NCBI GenBank assembly: GCA_035709005.1
Contig: DASTFB010000107.1
Coordinates: forward strand, 1 to 48,254
Reading direction: 5' to 3'
Origin: Candidatus Methylomirabilota bacterium
Lineage (GTDB): Bacteria > Methylomirabilota > Methylomirabilia > Rokubacteriales > CSP1-6
Length of the DNA stretch: 48,254 nucleotides
Program-made: the position numbers and the translations under genes
In this document: one piece after another, positions 27,464-35,515 of the stretch
How positions within the stretch are numbered: position 1 is the first letter of the stretch
How the letters are laid out: each line of letters begins with the position of its first letter
The notes under the pieces: generated by a model
The model's database searches: none
Told to the model about the DNA's origin: nothing
The model's input: the letters and a program-made list of their open reading frames with translations, nothing else

Positions 27464-29016
27464 GGCATGCGTCCTCCGAAGACCGCCAGCACGCTGTTCC
27501 GGTCGTCGCGAGTCAGCACCCAGTGCCACGACGCCGTCGCCGCGCCGACGACCATGGCGCATACCGCCACCGCCCGCAATAGATGGTCTTCGGCGAGGCC
27601 GTCCAGCATCACCCCCGCCGCCCCCAGCGAAACGATGATCGCCAGCGGTCGGCCTAGGTCGCGCACTGCCAACGTGAAGCGAAGATGGACGATCCGGCTG
27701 GCAACCACCGACAGCACGGCGGTCTCCGCGAGGGCCCGGATCCCGAACGACAAGGCGGCGCCGGGAAGGCCAATCGCGTTCACCAGCGCCCAGGTCAAGG
27801 CGGCATTGAGGGGAAGGGCGCACAGGTACAGCGTCGCGATGACGCGAGGACGACCATAGCCTTCGATGACGCTTCCCGAAACTGGCGCGATCGCCGCGAA
27901 CATCGAGGTCAGGGCGAACAGCTGCAGCGGCAAGGTCCCGTGCCTCGCGAAATCCTCACCCAGCCACAGGCCGAGCAGTGGCCCGGCATAAACCGTGAGC
28001 ACCAGGGCGATCGGGCTCATGGCCAGGACCAGATAGCTCACGCTGCGCACGAAAAGCTGACGAGCGCGGGCCAGATCGGGCCTGCCGCTCAATGCGGTGA
28101 AGGCGGGAAAGAGGGTCAGGACCAAGCTCGTCGGCAGCATCCACACCCGCTCGATCAGATCAAAGGGGGCGGCGTAATAGGCGAGCGCCGACATGGACAG
28201 CAGCGCCCCGATAACATAGCGATCCACGTAACGCAGGCAGGGAGCCGCGATCTGGCACATGGCGATCCATCCCCCAAAGGACCAGAGCCGCGCCATGAGC
28301 GCCCGCCGGGGCCGTTGCAGTCGCTTCAAGTCGGGAAAGATCCGCATGCTCAACACGAGCCAGGCCAGCAGCGCCCCAGCCCGCGCCAGCAGGAGTAGCC
28401 CGACGATGCCGGGCAGCCCGAACCCCAAGAGCACCCCGATCAACGGCATCAGGAACGTGAGCACGCCCGTGGGCAGCCGCACCGCCATCACCAGATCGAA
28501 GCGCTGGGCCGCTTCCAGCGCCCCGGCGAACGAAGTGGACACTGCGATCACTGGAATGGTCAGCGCGACGAGCACGAAGGCGACCTGGGCGTCGCCGGCG
28601 AGATCCGGCGAGACGCTCAGAACGCGACCGACGACCACCGGCGCGAGGCCCGCGCCGAGCAGGCCGCTCGTCGCTCCTACAAGCAACTGCACGGCAGCCG
28701 CCGTCCACACGAGCCGGGGAATGTCCTCCTGGTTCCCGCCGCCGAGCGCCTCGGCCACCGTCCTGGTCGTGGCCCGGCCGAGGCCGACGTCGAAGATCGC
28801 GACGTTGGCCAGCAGGACCCAGACCAGGGAGAGCACGCCGAAGCGCTCCACACCCAGGGCGGGAACGAGGAGCGGGATGGCGAGCAACGCGGCCACGAAC
28901 GGCGTCGCCTGACTCAGAACGTTGAGGCCGGTGTTCCGGACGAGCAGTTTGCCCCCGAACTCCACGGCTGGACGGGGTCTCGCACTGCTAGGCGGTATCC
29001 GATCATCGCGGTTCAT
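27460..29016 (-). CDS. Polysaccharide flippase (Wzx/MATE-like)
   Basis: 518 residues from ATG 29016. About 12-14 hydrophobic segments run the whole length, starting with SQATPFVAALLAIPLLVPAL. GVERFGVLSLVWVLLANVAI and FDVGLGRATTRTVAEALGGG are hallmarks of the polysaccharide-synthesis flippase family. It would move lipid-linked oligosaccharide across the inner membrane. It is first in the leftward glycan operon, with ATGA coupling to the methyltransferase. The 96-base interval to divergent pilS contains a rightward TTGACA (29064-29069) without a good -10; I cannot place the operon promoter. Confidence 0.88.
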   Translation of the reverse strand: MNRDDRIPPSSARPRPAVEFGGKLLVRNTGLNVLSQATPFVAALLAIPLLVPALGVERFGVLSLVWVLLANVAIFDVGLGRATTRTVAEALGGGNQEDIPRLVWTAAAVQLLVGATSGLLGAGLAPVVVGRVLSVSPDLAGDAQVAFVLVALTIPVIAVSTSFAGALEAAQRFDLVMAVRLPTGVLTFLMPLIGVLLGFGLPGIVGLLLLARAGALLAWLVLSMRIFPDLKRLQRPRRALMARLWSFGGWIAMCQIAAPCLRYVDRYVIGALLSMSALAYYAAPFDLIERVWMLPTSLVLTLFPAFTALSGRPDLARARQLFVRSVSYLVLAMSPIALVLTVYAGPLLGLWLGEDFARHGTLPLQLFALTSMFAAIAPVSGSVIEGYGRPRVIATLYLCALPLNAALTWALVNAIGLPGAALSFGIRALAETAVLSVVASRIVHLRFTLAVRDLGRPLAIIVSLGAAGVMLDGLAEDHLLRAVAVCAMVVGAATASWHWVLTRDDRNSVLAVFGGRMP

Positions 29017-29112
29017 CGCCGACCATCTCAGAATCGCATGATGGCCGCGAGCCGCGAAAATTCTTGACAAGTATCGCGCCGAAACAGGACCCTGGGAAAA
29101 AGGCGCGGCGCA

Positions 29113-30756
29113 TTGATCGGATCCCCTCACGAGCGTCTCGACCTCGACCGCATGCTCCGTGTCTTCGCATGGGGCCGACTGGTCGTGGCTGTGCTCCTCG
29201 GCATCACCGCGCCCTTCATTCCGTCCGACCTCCTGCCCAGGACGAACGCCGGCTTGTTGCTGGCGGCCTTTTTTACGGTGGTAGCGTCCTCGGCGGCGGT
29301 ATTGCTGCTCCACTCGACGGTGAGGCCGCAACGGACAGCGTGGTGGGTCTGCCTGCTCGACATCGTCCTCGTCACCGGCGTGGTCGCGACCACCGGCGGC
29401 GCCAAGTCGATCCTCGCGTTTCTCTACGTGCTACTGGTGACCGCCGCCGGCATGGTGCTGTCCCGCCCCGGCGGCCTCATGATCGCGGTCCTGTCCAGCG
29501 GCATGTACACGGCGCTCGTTTTCGTGCGCACCGTCGTCCCCGTCACCCACTTCTGGGAGCCGATTGGGGAAGGGATGGCGCTCGAGATCCTGACCATCTT
29601 CGTCAACGCTGGGACGCTACTCGTCGTCGGCATCACTGCGGGTAGCCTCGCCGAGCGGATCCTGGCCGCCCAGCACGAACTGGAGACTCGCGGCCGAGAC
29701 CTGAAGGACCTTCAGGCCTTTAAGGACCTCATCTTCCAATCCGTAGGCACCGGACTGATCGCGCTTGATCGAGACGAGCGGATCACCGCCTTCAACCGGG
29801 CCGCCGAGGCCATCAGCGGCGTCCCCGCCACGGTCGCCGTCGGGCGACGGTGGGCAGAGCTCTTCGGGGGGCTGTCCCCACGGGCGTTGACGACTCTCGG
29901 CGCGCCGGCGTCAACCCGGCACGAGCTCGAGCTCAACCGTCCGGACGGCACGCGAACGCCCATCCGGGTCACTACCTCGCCCCTGCTCTCGAGCGACGGA
30001 ACCCGCATCGGGGTCATCGCGGCATGCGAGGACCTCTCGCGGATCCGGGAGATGGAAGCCCACATGCGTCGGGCCGATCGTCTGGCCGCCCTCGGTCGCC
30101 TGGCCGCGAACATCGCGCACGAGATCCGCAATCCACTGGCCTCGCTGACCGGCGCCATCGAGGCCCTAGCCACGGGCGGCAGCCGAGAAGAGCGGGAACG
30201 GCTGACCCAGATCGTGTTGCGCGAGTCGGAGCGACTCGACGACATGATCAAGGCCTTTCTTGACTATGCGCGGCCGACGCCGCTGTCGAGGGCCGTGGTA
30301 GACGTTGCCAGCGTCCTGGACGATGTGCTCCTCCTTCTCGAGCACCGCGAGTTGCCGCCCGGACTCAAGATCGTTCGGAGCTTCCCTCCCATGCTGCCGT
30401 GGGATATCGACCAACATCGTCTGCGGCAAGCGCTCTGGAATCTGTGCCTCAATGCCGTCCAAGCCATGCCCGCCGGCGGTGAGCTGAACGTGAGCGCCAG
30501 CGCCGACGATCGCACCTTGAGGATCACCGTCAGCGACACCGGCGAGGGGATAGCGCCGGCCGACCTCAGCAACGTGTTCGAGCCCTTCTTCTCGACCAAG
30601 CCCGGTGGGAGCGGGCTTGGGCTGGCGCTCGTGCACCGCATCGTTCACGAGCACGGCGGCGATATCCAGGTCCAGAGCGCCCCCGGGCTGAGGACCACGT
30701 TCGTGATGACCTTACCGGCTCGGCATCCCGCGATCCCGGAGCCGACGCATGCCTGA
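29113..30756 (+). CDS. pilS: Sensor histidine kinase PilS
   Basis: 547 residues from TTG 29113; an ATG 13 codons on is an alternative start. Residues ~15-185 contain six hydrophobic segments, as in PilS. A PAS domain (about 205-310: FQSVGTGLIALDRDERITAF) precedes the kinase. The phosphoacceptor is His in NIAHEIRNPLASL; the ATPase has NLCLNAVQAMP (N box), DTGEGI (G1) and GGSGLGLALVHRIV (G2). PilS senses pilin levels in the membrane of Pseudomonas. It overlaps pilR by 8 bases, so the pair is co-translated. Confidence 0.93.
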   Translation: MIGSPHERLDLDRMLRVFAWGRLVVAVLLGITAPFIPSDLLPRTNAGLLLAAFFTVVASSAAVLLLHSTVRPQRTAWWVCLLDIVLVTGVVATTGGAKSILAFLYVLLVTAAGMVLSRPGGLMIAVLSSGMYTALVFVRTVVPVTHFWEPIGEGMALEILTIFVNAGTLLVVGITAGSLAERILAAQHELETRGRDLKDLQAFKDLIFQSVGTGLIALDRDERITAFNRAAEAISGVPATVAVGRRWAELFGGLSPRALTTLGAPASTRHELELNRPDGTRTPIRVTTSPLLSSDGTRIGVIAACEDLSRIREMEAHMRRADRLAALGRLAANIAHEIRNPLASLTGAIEALATGGSREERERLTQIVLRESERLDDMIKAFLDYARPTPLSRAVVDVASVLDDVLLLLEHRELPPGLKIVRSFPPMLPWDIDQHRLRQALWNLCLNAVQAMPAGGELNVSASADDRTLRITVSDTGEGIAPADLSNVFEPFFSTKPGGSGLGLALVHRIVHEHGGDIQVQSAPGLRTTFVMTLPARHPAIPEPTHA

Positions 30757-32170
30757 GCCTCGAGTCCTCGTCGTCGACGACGAGCGGAGCATGCGGGATC
30801 TGCTCGCCATCACCCTGCGGCAACACAGCTACGATGTCGCGGTAGCCGACGGCGGTGAGGCCGCGCTCGCCGCACTGAAGGCCGGCGACTTCGACCTCGT
30901 GATCACCGACCTCCGGATGCGTAAGCTCGACGGGCTGGCCGTGCTCAAGGCCGCCAAGGAACTGTCGCCAGAGACGGTCGTCCTCGTCGTCACGGCCTTC
31001 GCCTCCACCGACACCGCCGTGGAGGCGATGAAGCTCGGCGCTTATGACTACATCACCAAGCCATTCAAGCTCGAGGAGATTCGGCTGACCGTGGATAAGG
31101 CCCTGGAGCGCAAGCGGCTCCAGGACGAGAACGTTGCCCTCAAGCGGCAGCTCCGCAAGCACCAGGGCTTCGACAACTTTATCGGGCGAAGCCGCGCCAT
31201 GCTCGAGGTCTTCGGCACGATTCGCAAGACCGCGGATTCTACGTCCACGGTGATGATTACCGGCGAGAGCGGAACCGGCAAGGAACTGGCGGCCCTGGCC
31301 GTCCATCACGAGAGCGGTCGCCGCAACGCAGCCTTCGTCTCGGTGAACTGTGGGGCCATCCCGGAAGGGCTCATGGAGTCCGAGCTGTTCGGGCACGTCA
31401 AGGGGGCGTTCACTGGCGCCGTTGCCAACTCGCCCGGCCTCTTCTCGGCGGCCGACGGGGGCACGCTCTTCCTCGACGAGGTGACCGAGGTCCCGCATTC
31501 CGTTCAGGTGAAGCTGCTCCGCGCGATCCAGGAACGAGAGGTCCGCCGTGTCGGCGACACCCGCGACATCAGGGTCGACGTACGCCTCATTGCGGCGTCC
31601 AACCGGGACCTCTCGCGGGCCGTCGCCGAGGGCCTGCTCCGCGAGGATCTGTTCTACCGGCTGAACGTGATTCCCATCCACCTGCCGGCACTTCGCGAGC
31701 GGAAGGAGGACATTCCGCTGCTGGTCGCGCACTTCATCGATAAGATCGGCGCTGCCACCGCCAAGCCTGTACACGGCATCTCGCCGGAGGGTCTCGCTCT
31801 CCTGGAGGCGTATCACTGGCCTGGCAACGTTCGGGAGCTGGAGAACATCATCGAGCGGGCCATCGTCCTCGGGAATGGTGGGCAGATCACGCCGGAATCG
31901 TTCCCGCCCAACCTTTTGCATCCAGCCGAGGGGCCCGAGATCCCCCTGGACGTGCCTGACGACGGGCTCAATCTCGAGGGCATGCTCGATCGTTTGGAAC
32001 GCCAGTACATCCAGCAGGCACTGCACCGCACGGGGGGCAACCAGACACGGGCCGCAGCCCTGCTCGGGCTTAGCTTCCGTCAGCTCCGCTACAAGGTCCG
32101 CAAACATGGCCTGCAGACTGACCATCTGACAGAGCCGCGCGACAGTGCCCGGTCGACAGTCCAGGACTGA
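30749..32170 (+). CDS. pilR: Sigma-54-dependent response regulator PilR
   Basis: 473 residues. The receiver domain (1-120) has Asp54 in VITDLRMRKLDG and the acidic VVDDERS. The AAA+ activator domain has GESGTGKE, the sigma-54-contacting GAFTGA loop (HVKGAFTGAVAN), FLDEVTEV and the arginine-finger region. The C-terminus is a Fis-type helix-turn-helix (GGNQTRAAALLGLSFRQLRY). It activates sigma-54 promoters; three candidate targets in the window are described separately. Its last codons overlap the repeats at 32128-32196 that may be its own binding sites for pilA. Confidence 0.95.
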   Translation: MPEPRVLVVDDERSMRDLLAITLRQHSYDVAVADGGEAALAALKAGDFDLVITDLRMRKLDGLAVLKAAKELSPETVVLVVTAFASTDTAVEAMKLGAYDYITKPFKLEEIRLTVDKALERKRLQDENVALKRQLRKHQGFDNFIGRSRAMLEVFGTIRKTADSTSTVMITGESGTGKELAALAVHHESGRRNAAFVSVNCGAIPEGLMESELFGHVKGAFTGAVANSPGLFSAADGGTLFLDEVTEVPHSVQVKLLRAIQEREVRRVGDTRDIRVDVRLIAASNRDLSRAVAEGLLREDLFYRLNVIPIHLPALRERKEDIPLLVAHFIDKIGAATAKPVHGISPEGLALLEAYHWPGNVRELENIIERAIVLGNGGQITPESFPPNLLHPAEGPEIPLDVPDDGLNLEGMLDRLERQYIQQALHRTGGNQTRAAALLGLSFRQLRYKVRKHGLQTDHLTEPRDSARSTVQD

Positions 32171-32196
32171 GCCGTCTGCCATCGTTCGTCTGACAC
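32128..32196 (-). promoter_or_regulatory. Candidate PilR enhancer repeats upstream of pilA
   Basis: On the reverse strand CTGTC occurs at 32128-32132, 32141-32145 and 32155-32159, at 13-14 base steps, and GTGTC at 32192-32196. The first three lie inside the end of pilR. They are 105-175 bases before the pilA -24 box, the normal distance for a sigma-54 enhancer, and fit the (C/G)TGTC motif I recall for Pseudomonas PilR. Confidence 0.5.
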
Positions 32197-32300
32197 GTTT
32201 CGTCACCTCTGCCAGCTTCGCGCGTCAGTCGGACCCCGGCCTGAGACGTGGGATGGTGCCTAACGTAGCGGATTGCTTGGGCTCCATCGATTGAATGCTC

Positions 32301-32316
32301 TGGCATCGGCTGTGCA
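32301..32316 (+). promoter_or_regulatory. pilA: Sigma-54 (-24/-12) promoter of pilA
   Basis: TGGCATCGGCTGTGCA fits TGGCAC-R-N4-TTGCW with GG and GC ten bases apart. Transcription would start near 32326, giving a leader of about 69 bases. Lying between pilR and pilA, it is the expected site of PilR action. Confidence 0.8.
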
Positions 32317-32343
32317 CCTCGCCTACCGCAAGGGCAAACAAGC

Positions 32344-32378
32344 GGGTGGGCCGCAATAGTGCGGTAACCCCGTCACCC
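32344..32378 (+). other. pilA: Structured leader of pilA mRNA
   Basis: CCGCA (32351-32355) pairs with TGCGG (32360-32364) around ATAG, and the outer GGGTG (32344-32348) pairs with CACCC (32374-32378). The structure ends just before the ribosome site (GGGAGGGG, 32380-32387). It may stabilise this abundant mRNA or limit translation; it is too short for a known cyclic-di-GMP aptamer. Confidence 0.45.
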
Positions 32379-32394
32379 AGGGAGGGGCAAAGCT

Positions 32395-32889
32395 ATGATG
32401 CGGTTCTGGCAGAGACGAATCGGAAACACACGAGGCTTCACCCTGATCGAGCTGATGATCGTCATCGCGATCATCGGCATCCTGGCGGCCATCGCGATTC
32501 CGATGTACGCCAACATGCAGGCCCGCGCCCGCGTGGCCAAGGCGCAGTCCGACCTGCGCGGACTGTATTCCGCGCTCACGGCGGTAGCCGCCCACTGCGG
32601 CGATGTGCCGTCTGGCGGCTTCCCCGTCGCTGGCCCGCCGACCTCGGTCTCGTTCTCCCCGGCGGGCGCGAACTGTGTCGGCGGCGTCAACAACGCCGGC
32701 GACCTCTCGGTGCTTGGCGGCATCCTGAGCGATAGCAACGGCACCCCGGCCGGCCCCTTCTACCAGGGCTCGATGACGGCTCCTGTGGGCTGGACGTACA
32801 CGTACACGCGGGGAGCCAGCGCCGGGACGTTCACGCTCGTCGGCGCGAGCCCGGGCGATCTGCCGAGCGGCAACATCCAGTACCCCTAA
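32395..32889 (+). CDS. pilA: Major type IV pilin PilA
   Basis: 164 residues. The leader [14 protein letters not shown] is cleaved before [20 protein letters not shown], a textbook class IVa N-terminus with Glu5. The mature protein of about 150 residues has a helix ending [20 protein letters not shown] and a small Gly/Pro/Ser-rich head with two cysteines (AHCGD and GANCVGG), which could form a disulphide loop rather than the usual C-terminal one. Its own sigma-54 promoter, strong ribosome site, structured leader and strong terminator agree with high-level expression and set it apart from the minor pilins. Confidence 0.95.
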   Translation: MMRFWQRRIGNTRGFTLIELMIVIAIIGILAAIAIPMYANMQARARVAKAQSDLRGLYSALTAVAAHCGDVPSGGFPVAGPPTSVSFSPAGANCVGGVNNAGDLSVLGGILSDSNGTPAGPFYQGSMTAPVGWTYTYTRGASAGTFTLVGASPGDLPSGNIQYP

Positions 32890-32908
32890 GTTCTGACGTC
32901 GATACAGC

Positions 32909-32937
32909 CGGCCGCCGAGGGAGACCCTCGGCGGCCG
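32909..32937 (+). terminator. Hairpin terminator after pilA
   Basis: A perfect 13-base stem (32909-32921 with 32925-32937) closes a three-base loop (AGA). No T-run follows, so it may act as a barrier to transcription and to 3' exonucleases, giving a short stable pilA mRNA. Confidence 0.7.
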
Positions 32938-33058
32938 TGCGTTCGGCAGGACATCAACCATCCGAGACGGGCAGCGCTCCAACAGGGCCGGCGCTACCCG
33001 TCGAGACCGTTCTGGCCCAGGCCCTGTAGCGAGGGGTCCCGTCATCGCCTGGCTGAGG

Positions 33059-35515
33059 TTGACCCTCGGAAAGCTCCGTTCCAGCGGGGCCGGCACCGAC
33101 GGTGGCCGAGCGGTCGAGGTTGCCGGTAAGCTCTGCGCCTGTCTCCTGGTCGCGGCCGCGTTCGCCCTTGGAATCACGAAGATCGAGGACTCGGACGCGT
33201 GGACACATCTGGCTCTGGGGCGCGAAATCATCCGGCACGGCGGGTTCCCGCCGCACGAACCCTTCACGTTCCCGAGCGCCGGGATGCCGTTTTACAACAT
33301 GGAGTGGCTCTTTCAGATTGTGCTCTACCTCGGCTATGCTACCGGTGGCGTCGGCGCGGTCATTCTCGTGAAGGCGGCCCTCGCCGCGCTCGTCCTGTTG
33401 ATCCTCTGGAAAGATTCTCGGCTGCCGGGCCGAGACGACGCCGCCGCGCTGATGATCAGGACGGGAGTGCTGCTCGGTTGCCTCCTTCTGATCAGACCCC
33501 GGCTGGTCGAGCGGCCCGACCTCGCCCTCATGGTCTTCCTGAGCTTCACCATCTACGCCTTGAACGCCTATCTCCACCGGGGCAGCCGGCACCTCTACTG
33601 GCTACCGGCGCTCCAGGTGCTCTGGGCCAATGTTCAGCCCAGCATGCTCGTCGGCATGGTGCCCTTTGTTGCGGTGCTAGGGGGGGGCCTCATCCTCCGC
33701 CTGGTCCAGCGCTTACGCGGCCTGGAGGTCGCCGGGTGTCCGTCTGTGACGCAGCTCAAGACCGTGGCCGCGGTGTTCGGCGCCGTCCTCGCCGCGTCCC
33801 TGGTCAATCCGTACGGTCCCGAGGCGCTGACGCCGCCGCTTCGATTCGCCACGTCGGTGTGGCATTCACAGTACATCGTCGAGCTTCAGCCTCCGGACCC
33901 CATCCAGCAACCCTGGCCGTTCGTGGTGACCGCACTGATCGCGGGGGCGCTCATCGCCAGTGGCCGTCGCGTCCCGGTCATGGCGGTCCTTCTCGTGGCA
34001 CCATTCGTCGTGCTCGCTCTGTCCGCCCGACGGTTCAGCTACATCCTGGCCGTCGTCGCCGCTCCCCTGCTGGCCAGGAGCCTGGTGGCGTTCGCCGACC
34101 AGCTCGAAAGCCGTGTCGGCCGGCGTGGCCTTCAGGCGCTGGCGGCCGGGGGCGCCCTCACCGCAATCGCCTCGATAGTGCTGGCGCTGGTGAACACCGG
34201 ACCGTTCGCCGATTCGAGAAGGCTGCCCGGCTTCGGGGTCAACGAGCTCTTCCTGCCCGAGCGTGCCCTCCGTTATCTGGACGAGGCCGGGATCAAGGGA
34301 CGGATCTTCAATACCTTCCACTGGGGTGGCTACGTGGCTTGGCGAGACTTCCCCAACCGACTGCCGATCATCGACGGGCGCGCGCATGTCGAACCGGCGC
34401 TTCTGTGGGAGATCCGATTCGCCCGGCAGGACTCCGACCTTCTCGAGCAGTTGCGTTCGCGATACAGATTCGACGTAGCACTAATCGCCTATCCCGCCCG
34501 CGACAAGGCCGAGCCTAACGCGTTCGCGTCGCCACACTGGGCGTTGGTCTACTGGGACGACGTCGCCCTCGTCTATGTGCGGCGCTCGACCGAGCTGGCC
34601 GCGCTCATCGAGCGCGACGAGTATCGCTCGGTCGACCCGACAAGGGGCGTCGACGGGGTGGTGCCCAGGCTACCCGGCGGAGCCGCCTCCATTGAAGCTG
34701 AGATCCGACGCAGCCTCAGCCAGACTCCCTCGAGCATCGCTCACATGCTCCTGGGTTTCGTCAGACTGCAGGCTGGAGCGTATGACGAGGCGATCGAGGA
34801 GTTCGCTCGCGTTCGCGGCTACAGCACCATCGTCGACGCCGCGCAGGGCCTCGCCATGGCACACTGGCGAAAGGGCGATGTCGTGGAAGCGGTCAACCAC
34901 TACCGGCGTCTGGTCTCGGCGTACCCCACCCCGATCATGCTGTACAATTTGGGGTTGGCTCTGACCCACGTCGGAGAGTACGGTGAGGCAGCTTCCCACC
35001 TCGAGCGGGCACGCCGGCACGATCCGCAATTCGCAGCCGTGTACCCCGTGCTCATGCACTCCTATCACCGCCTCGGGCGTAGCGACCGAGCCGAGGCTCT
35101 GGCGCGCGGTCATGCCACGGCGCTCGCCCACGGGCAGGCGGAGTCCCATGTGCAGGCCGCGCGGCGGCTGGCGCGCGAAAGAAAGTTCCACGAGGCGGCT
35201 GTCGAACTGGAGACGTCGCTCCGTCTCAACCCCCGTAATTCCGAGGCGCTCAGCCAGCTGGGCGAGGTCTACCTCGAGCAGGGACGACTGGATGACGCAG
35301 TCAACCGACAACGAGCAGCGCTCGGGCTCGATCCCAAGCTGGCCCAGGCGCACTACGGTCTGGCCCGCGTCTACGAACGGCTCGGTGACCCGGTGTCCGC
35401 CCGCCGGCATTTCGAACGATACCTGCGGCTTGAACCAGCGAGCTATCGAGCCTGGACAGTACGCAGGGCGCTGAGCCAGCCGCCTCCGACAGGTCGACAG
35501 GCATCCGAGCAATGA
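33059..35515 (+). CDS. Polytopic membrane protein with C-terminal TPR repeats (GT-C-like), copy 2
   Basis: 818 residues; the start is uncertain (TTG 33059 used). It shares the whole architecture of the 19723 protein: KIEDSDAWTHLALGREIIRH in the first loop, about ten membrane segments, RIFNTFHWGGYVAWRDFPNR, and TPR units to the C-terminus (SLRLNPRNSEALSQLGEVYL). The two are clearly paralogous. The acidic first loop suggests a GT-C-type enzyme acting on lipid-linked sugar. Its stop overlaps the pilD start (ATGA), so it is translated together with the prepilin peptidase, making a role in pilin maturation or glycosylation worth testing. The 169 bases before it contain the pilA terminator and a near-miss sigma-54 site. 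Confidence 0.75.
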   Translation: MTLGKLRSSGAGTDGGRAVEVAGKLCACLLVAAAFALGITKIEDSDAWTHLALGREIIRHGGFPPHEPFTFPSAGMPFYNMEWLFQIVLYLGYATGGVGAVILVKAALAALVLLILWKDSRLPGRDDAAALMIRTGVLLGCLLLIRPRLVERPDLALMVFLSFTIYALNAYLHRGSRHLYWLPALQVLWANVQPSMLVGMVPFVAVLGGGLILRLVQRLRGLEVAGCPSVTQLKTVAAVFGAVLAASLVNPYGPEALTPPLRFATSVWHSQYIVELQPPDPIQQPWPFVVTALIAGALIASGRRVPVMAVLLVAPFVVLALSARRFSYILAVVAAPLLARSLVAFADQLESRVGRRGLQALAAGGALTAIASIVLALVNTGPFADSRRLPGFGVNELFLPERALRYLDEAGIKGRIFNTFHWGGYVAWRDFPNRLPIIDGRAHVEPALLWEIRFARQDSDLLEQLRSRYRFDVALIAYPARDKAEPNAFASPHWALVYWDDVALVYVRRSTELAALIERDEYRSVDPTRGVDGVVPRLPGGAASIEAEIRRSLSQTPSSIAHMLLGFVRLQAGAYDEAIEEFARVRGYSTIVDAAQGLAMAHWRKGDVVEAVNHYRRLVSAYPTPIMLYNLGLALTHVGEYGEAASHLERARRHDPQFAAVYPVLMHSYHRLGRSDRAEALARGHATALAHGQAESHVQAARRLARERKFHEAAVELETSLRLNPRNSEALSQLGEVYLEQGRLDDAVNRQRAALGLDPKLAQAHYGLARVYERLGDPVSARRHFERYLRLEPASYRAWTVRRALSQPPPTGRQASEQ

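Noticed and set aside
30566-32206. A 546-codon reverse frame opposite pilS/pilR
   Set aside because: Antisense shadow; the forward frames carry all kinase and activator motifs.
32326-32394. Cyclic-di-GMP riboswitch in the pilA leader
   Set aside because: AGGGCAAAC caught the eye, but the leader from the predicted start is only about 69 bases and lacks the second conserved stem.
33013-33028. Fourth sigma-54 promoter before the second GT-C/TPR gene
   Set aside because: TGGCCCAGGCCCTGTA has the -24 part but GT instead of the essential GC at -12.
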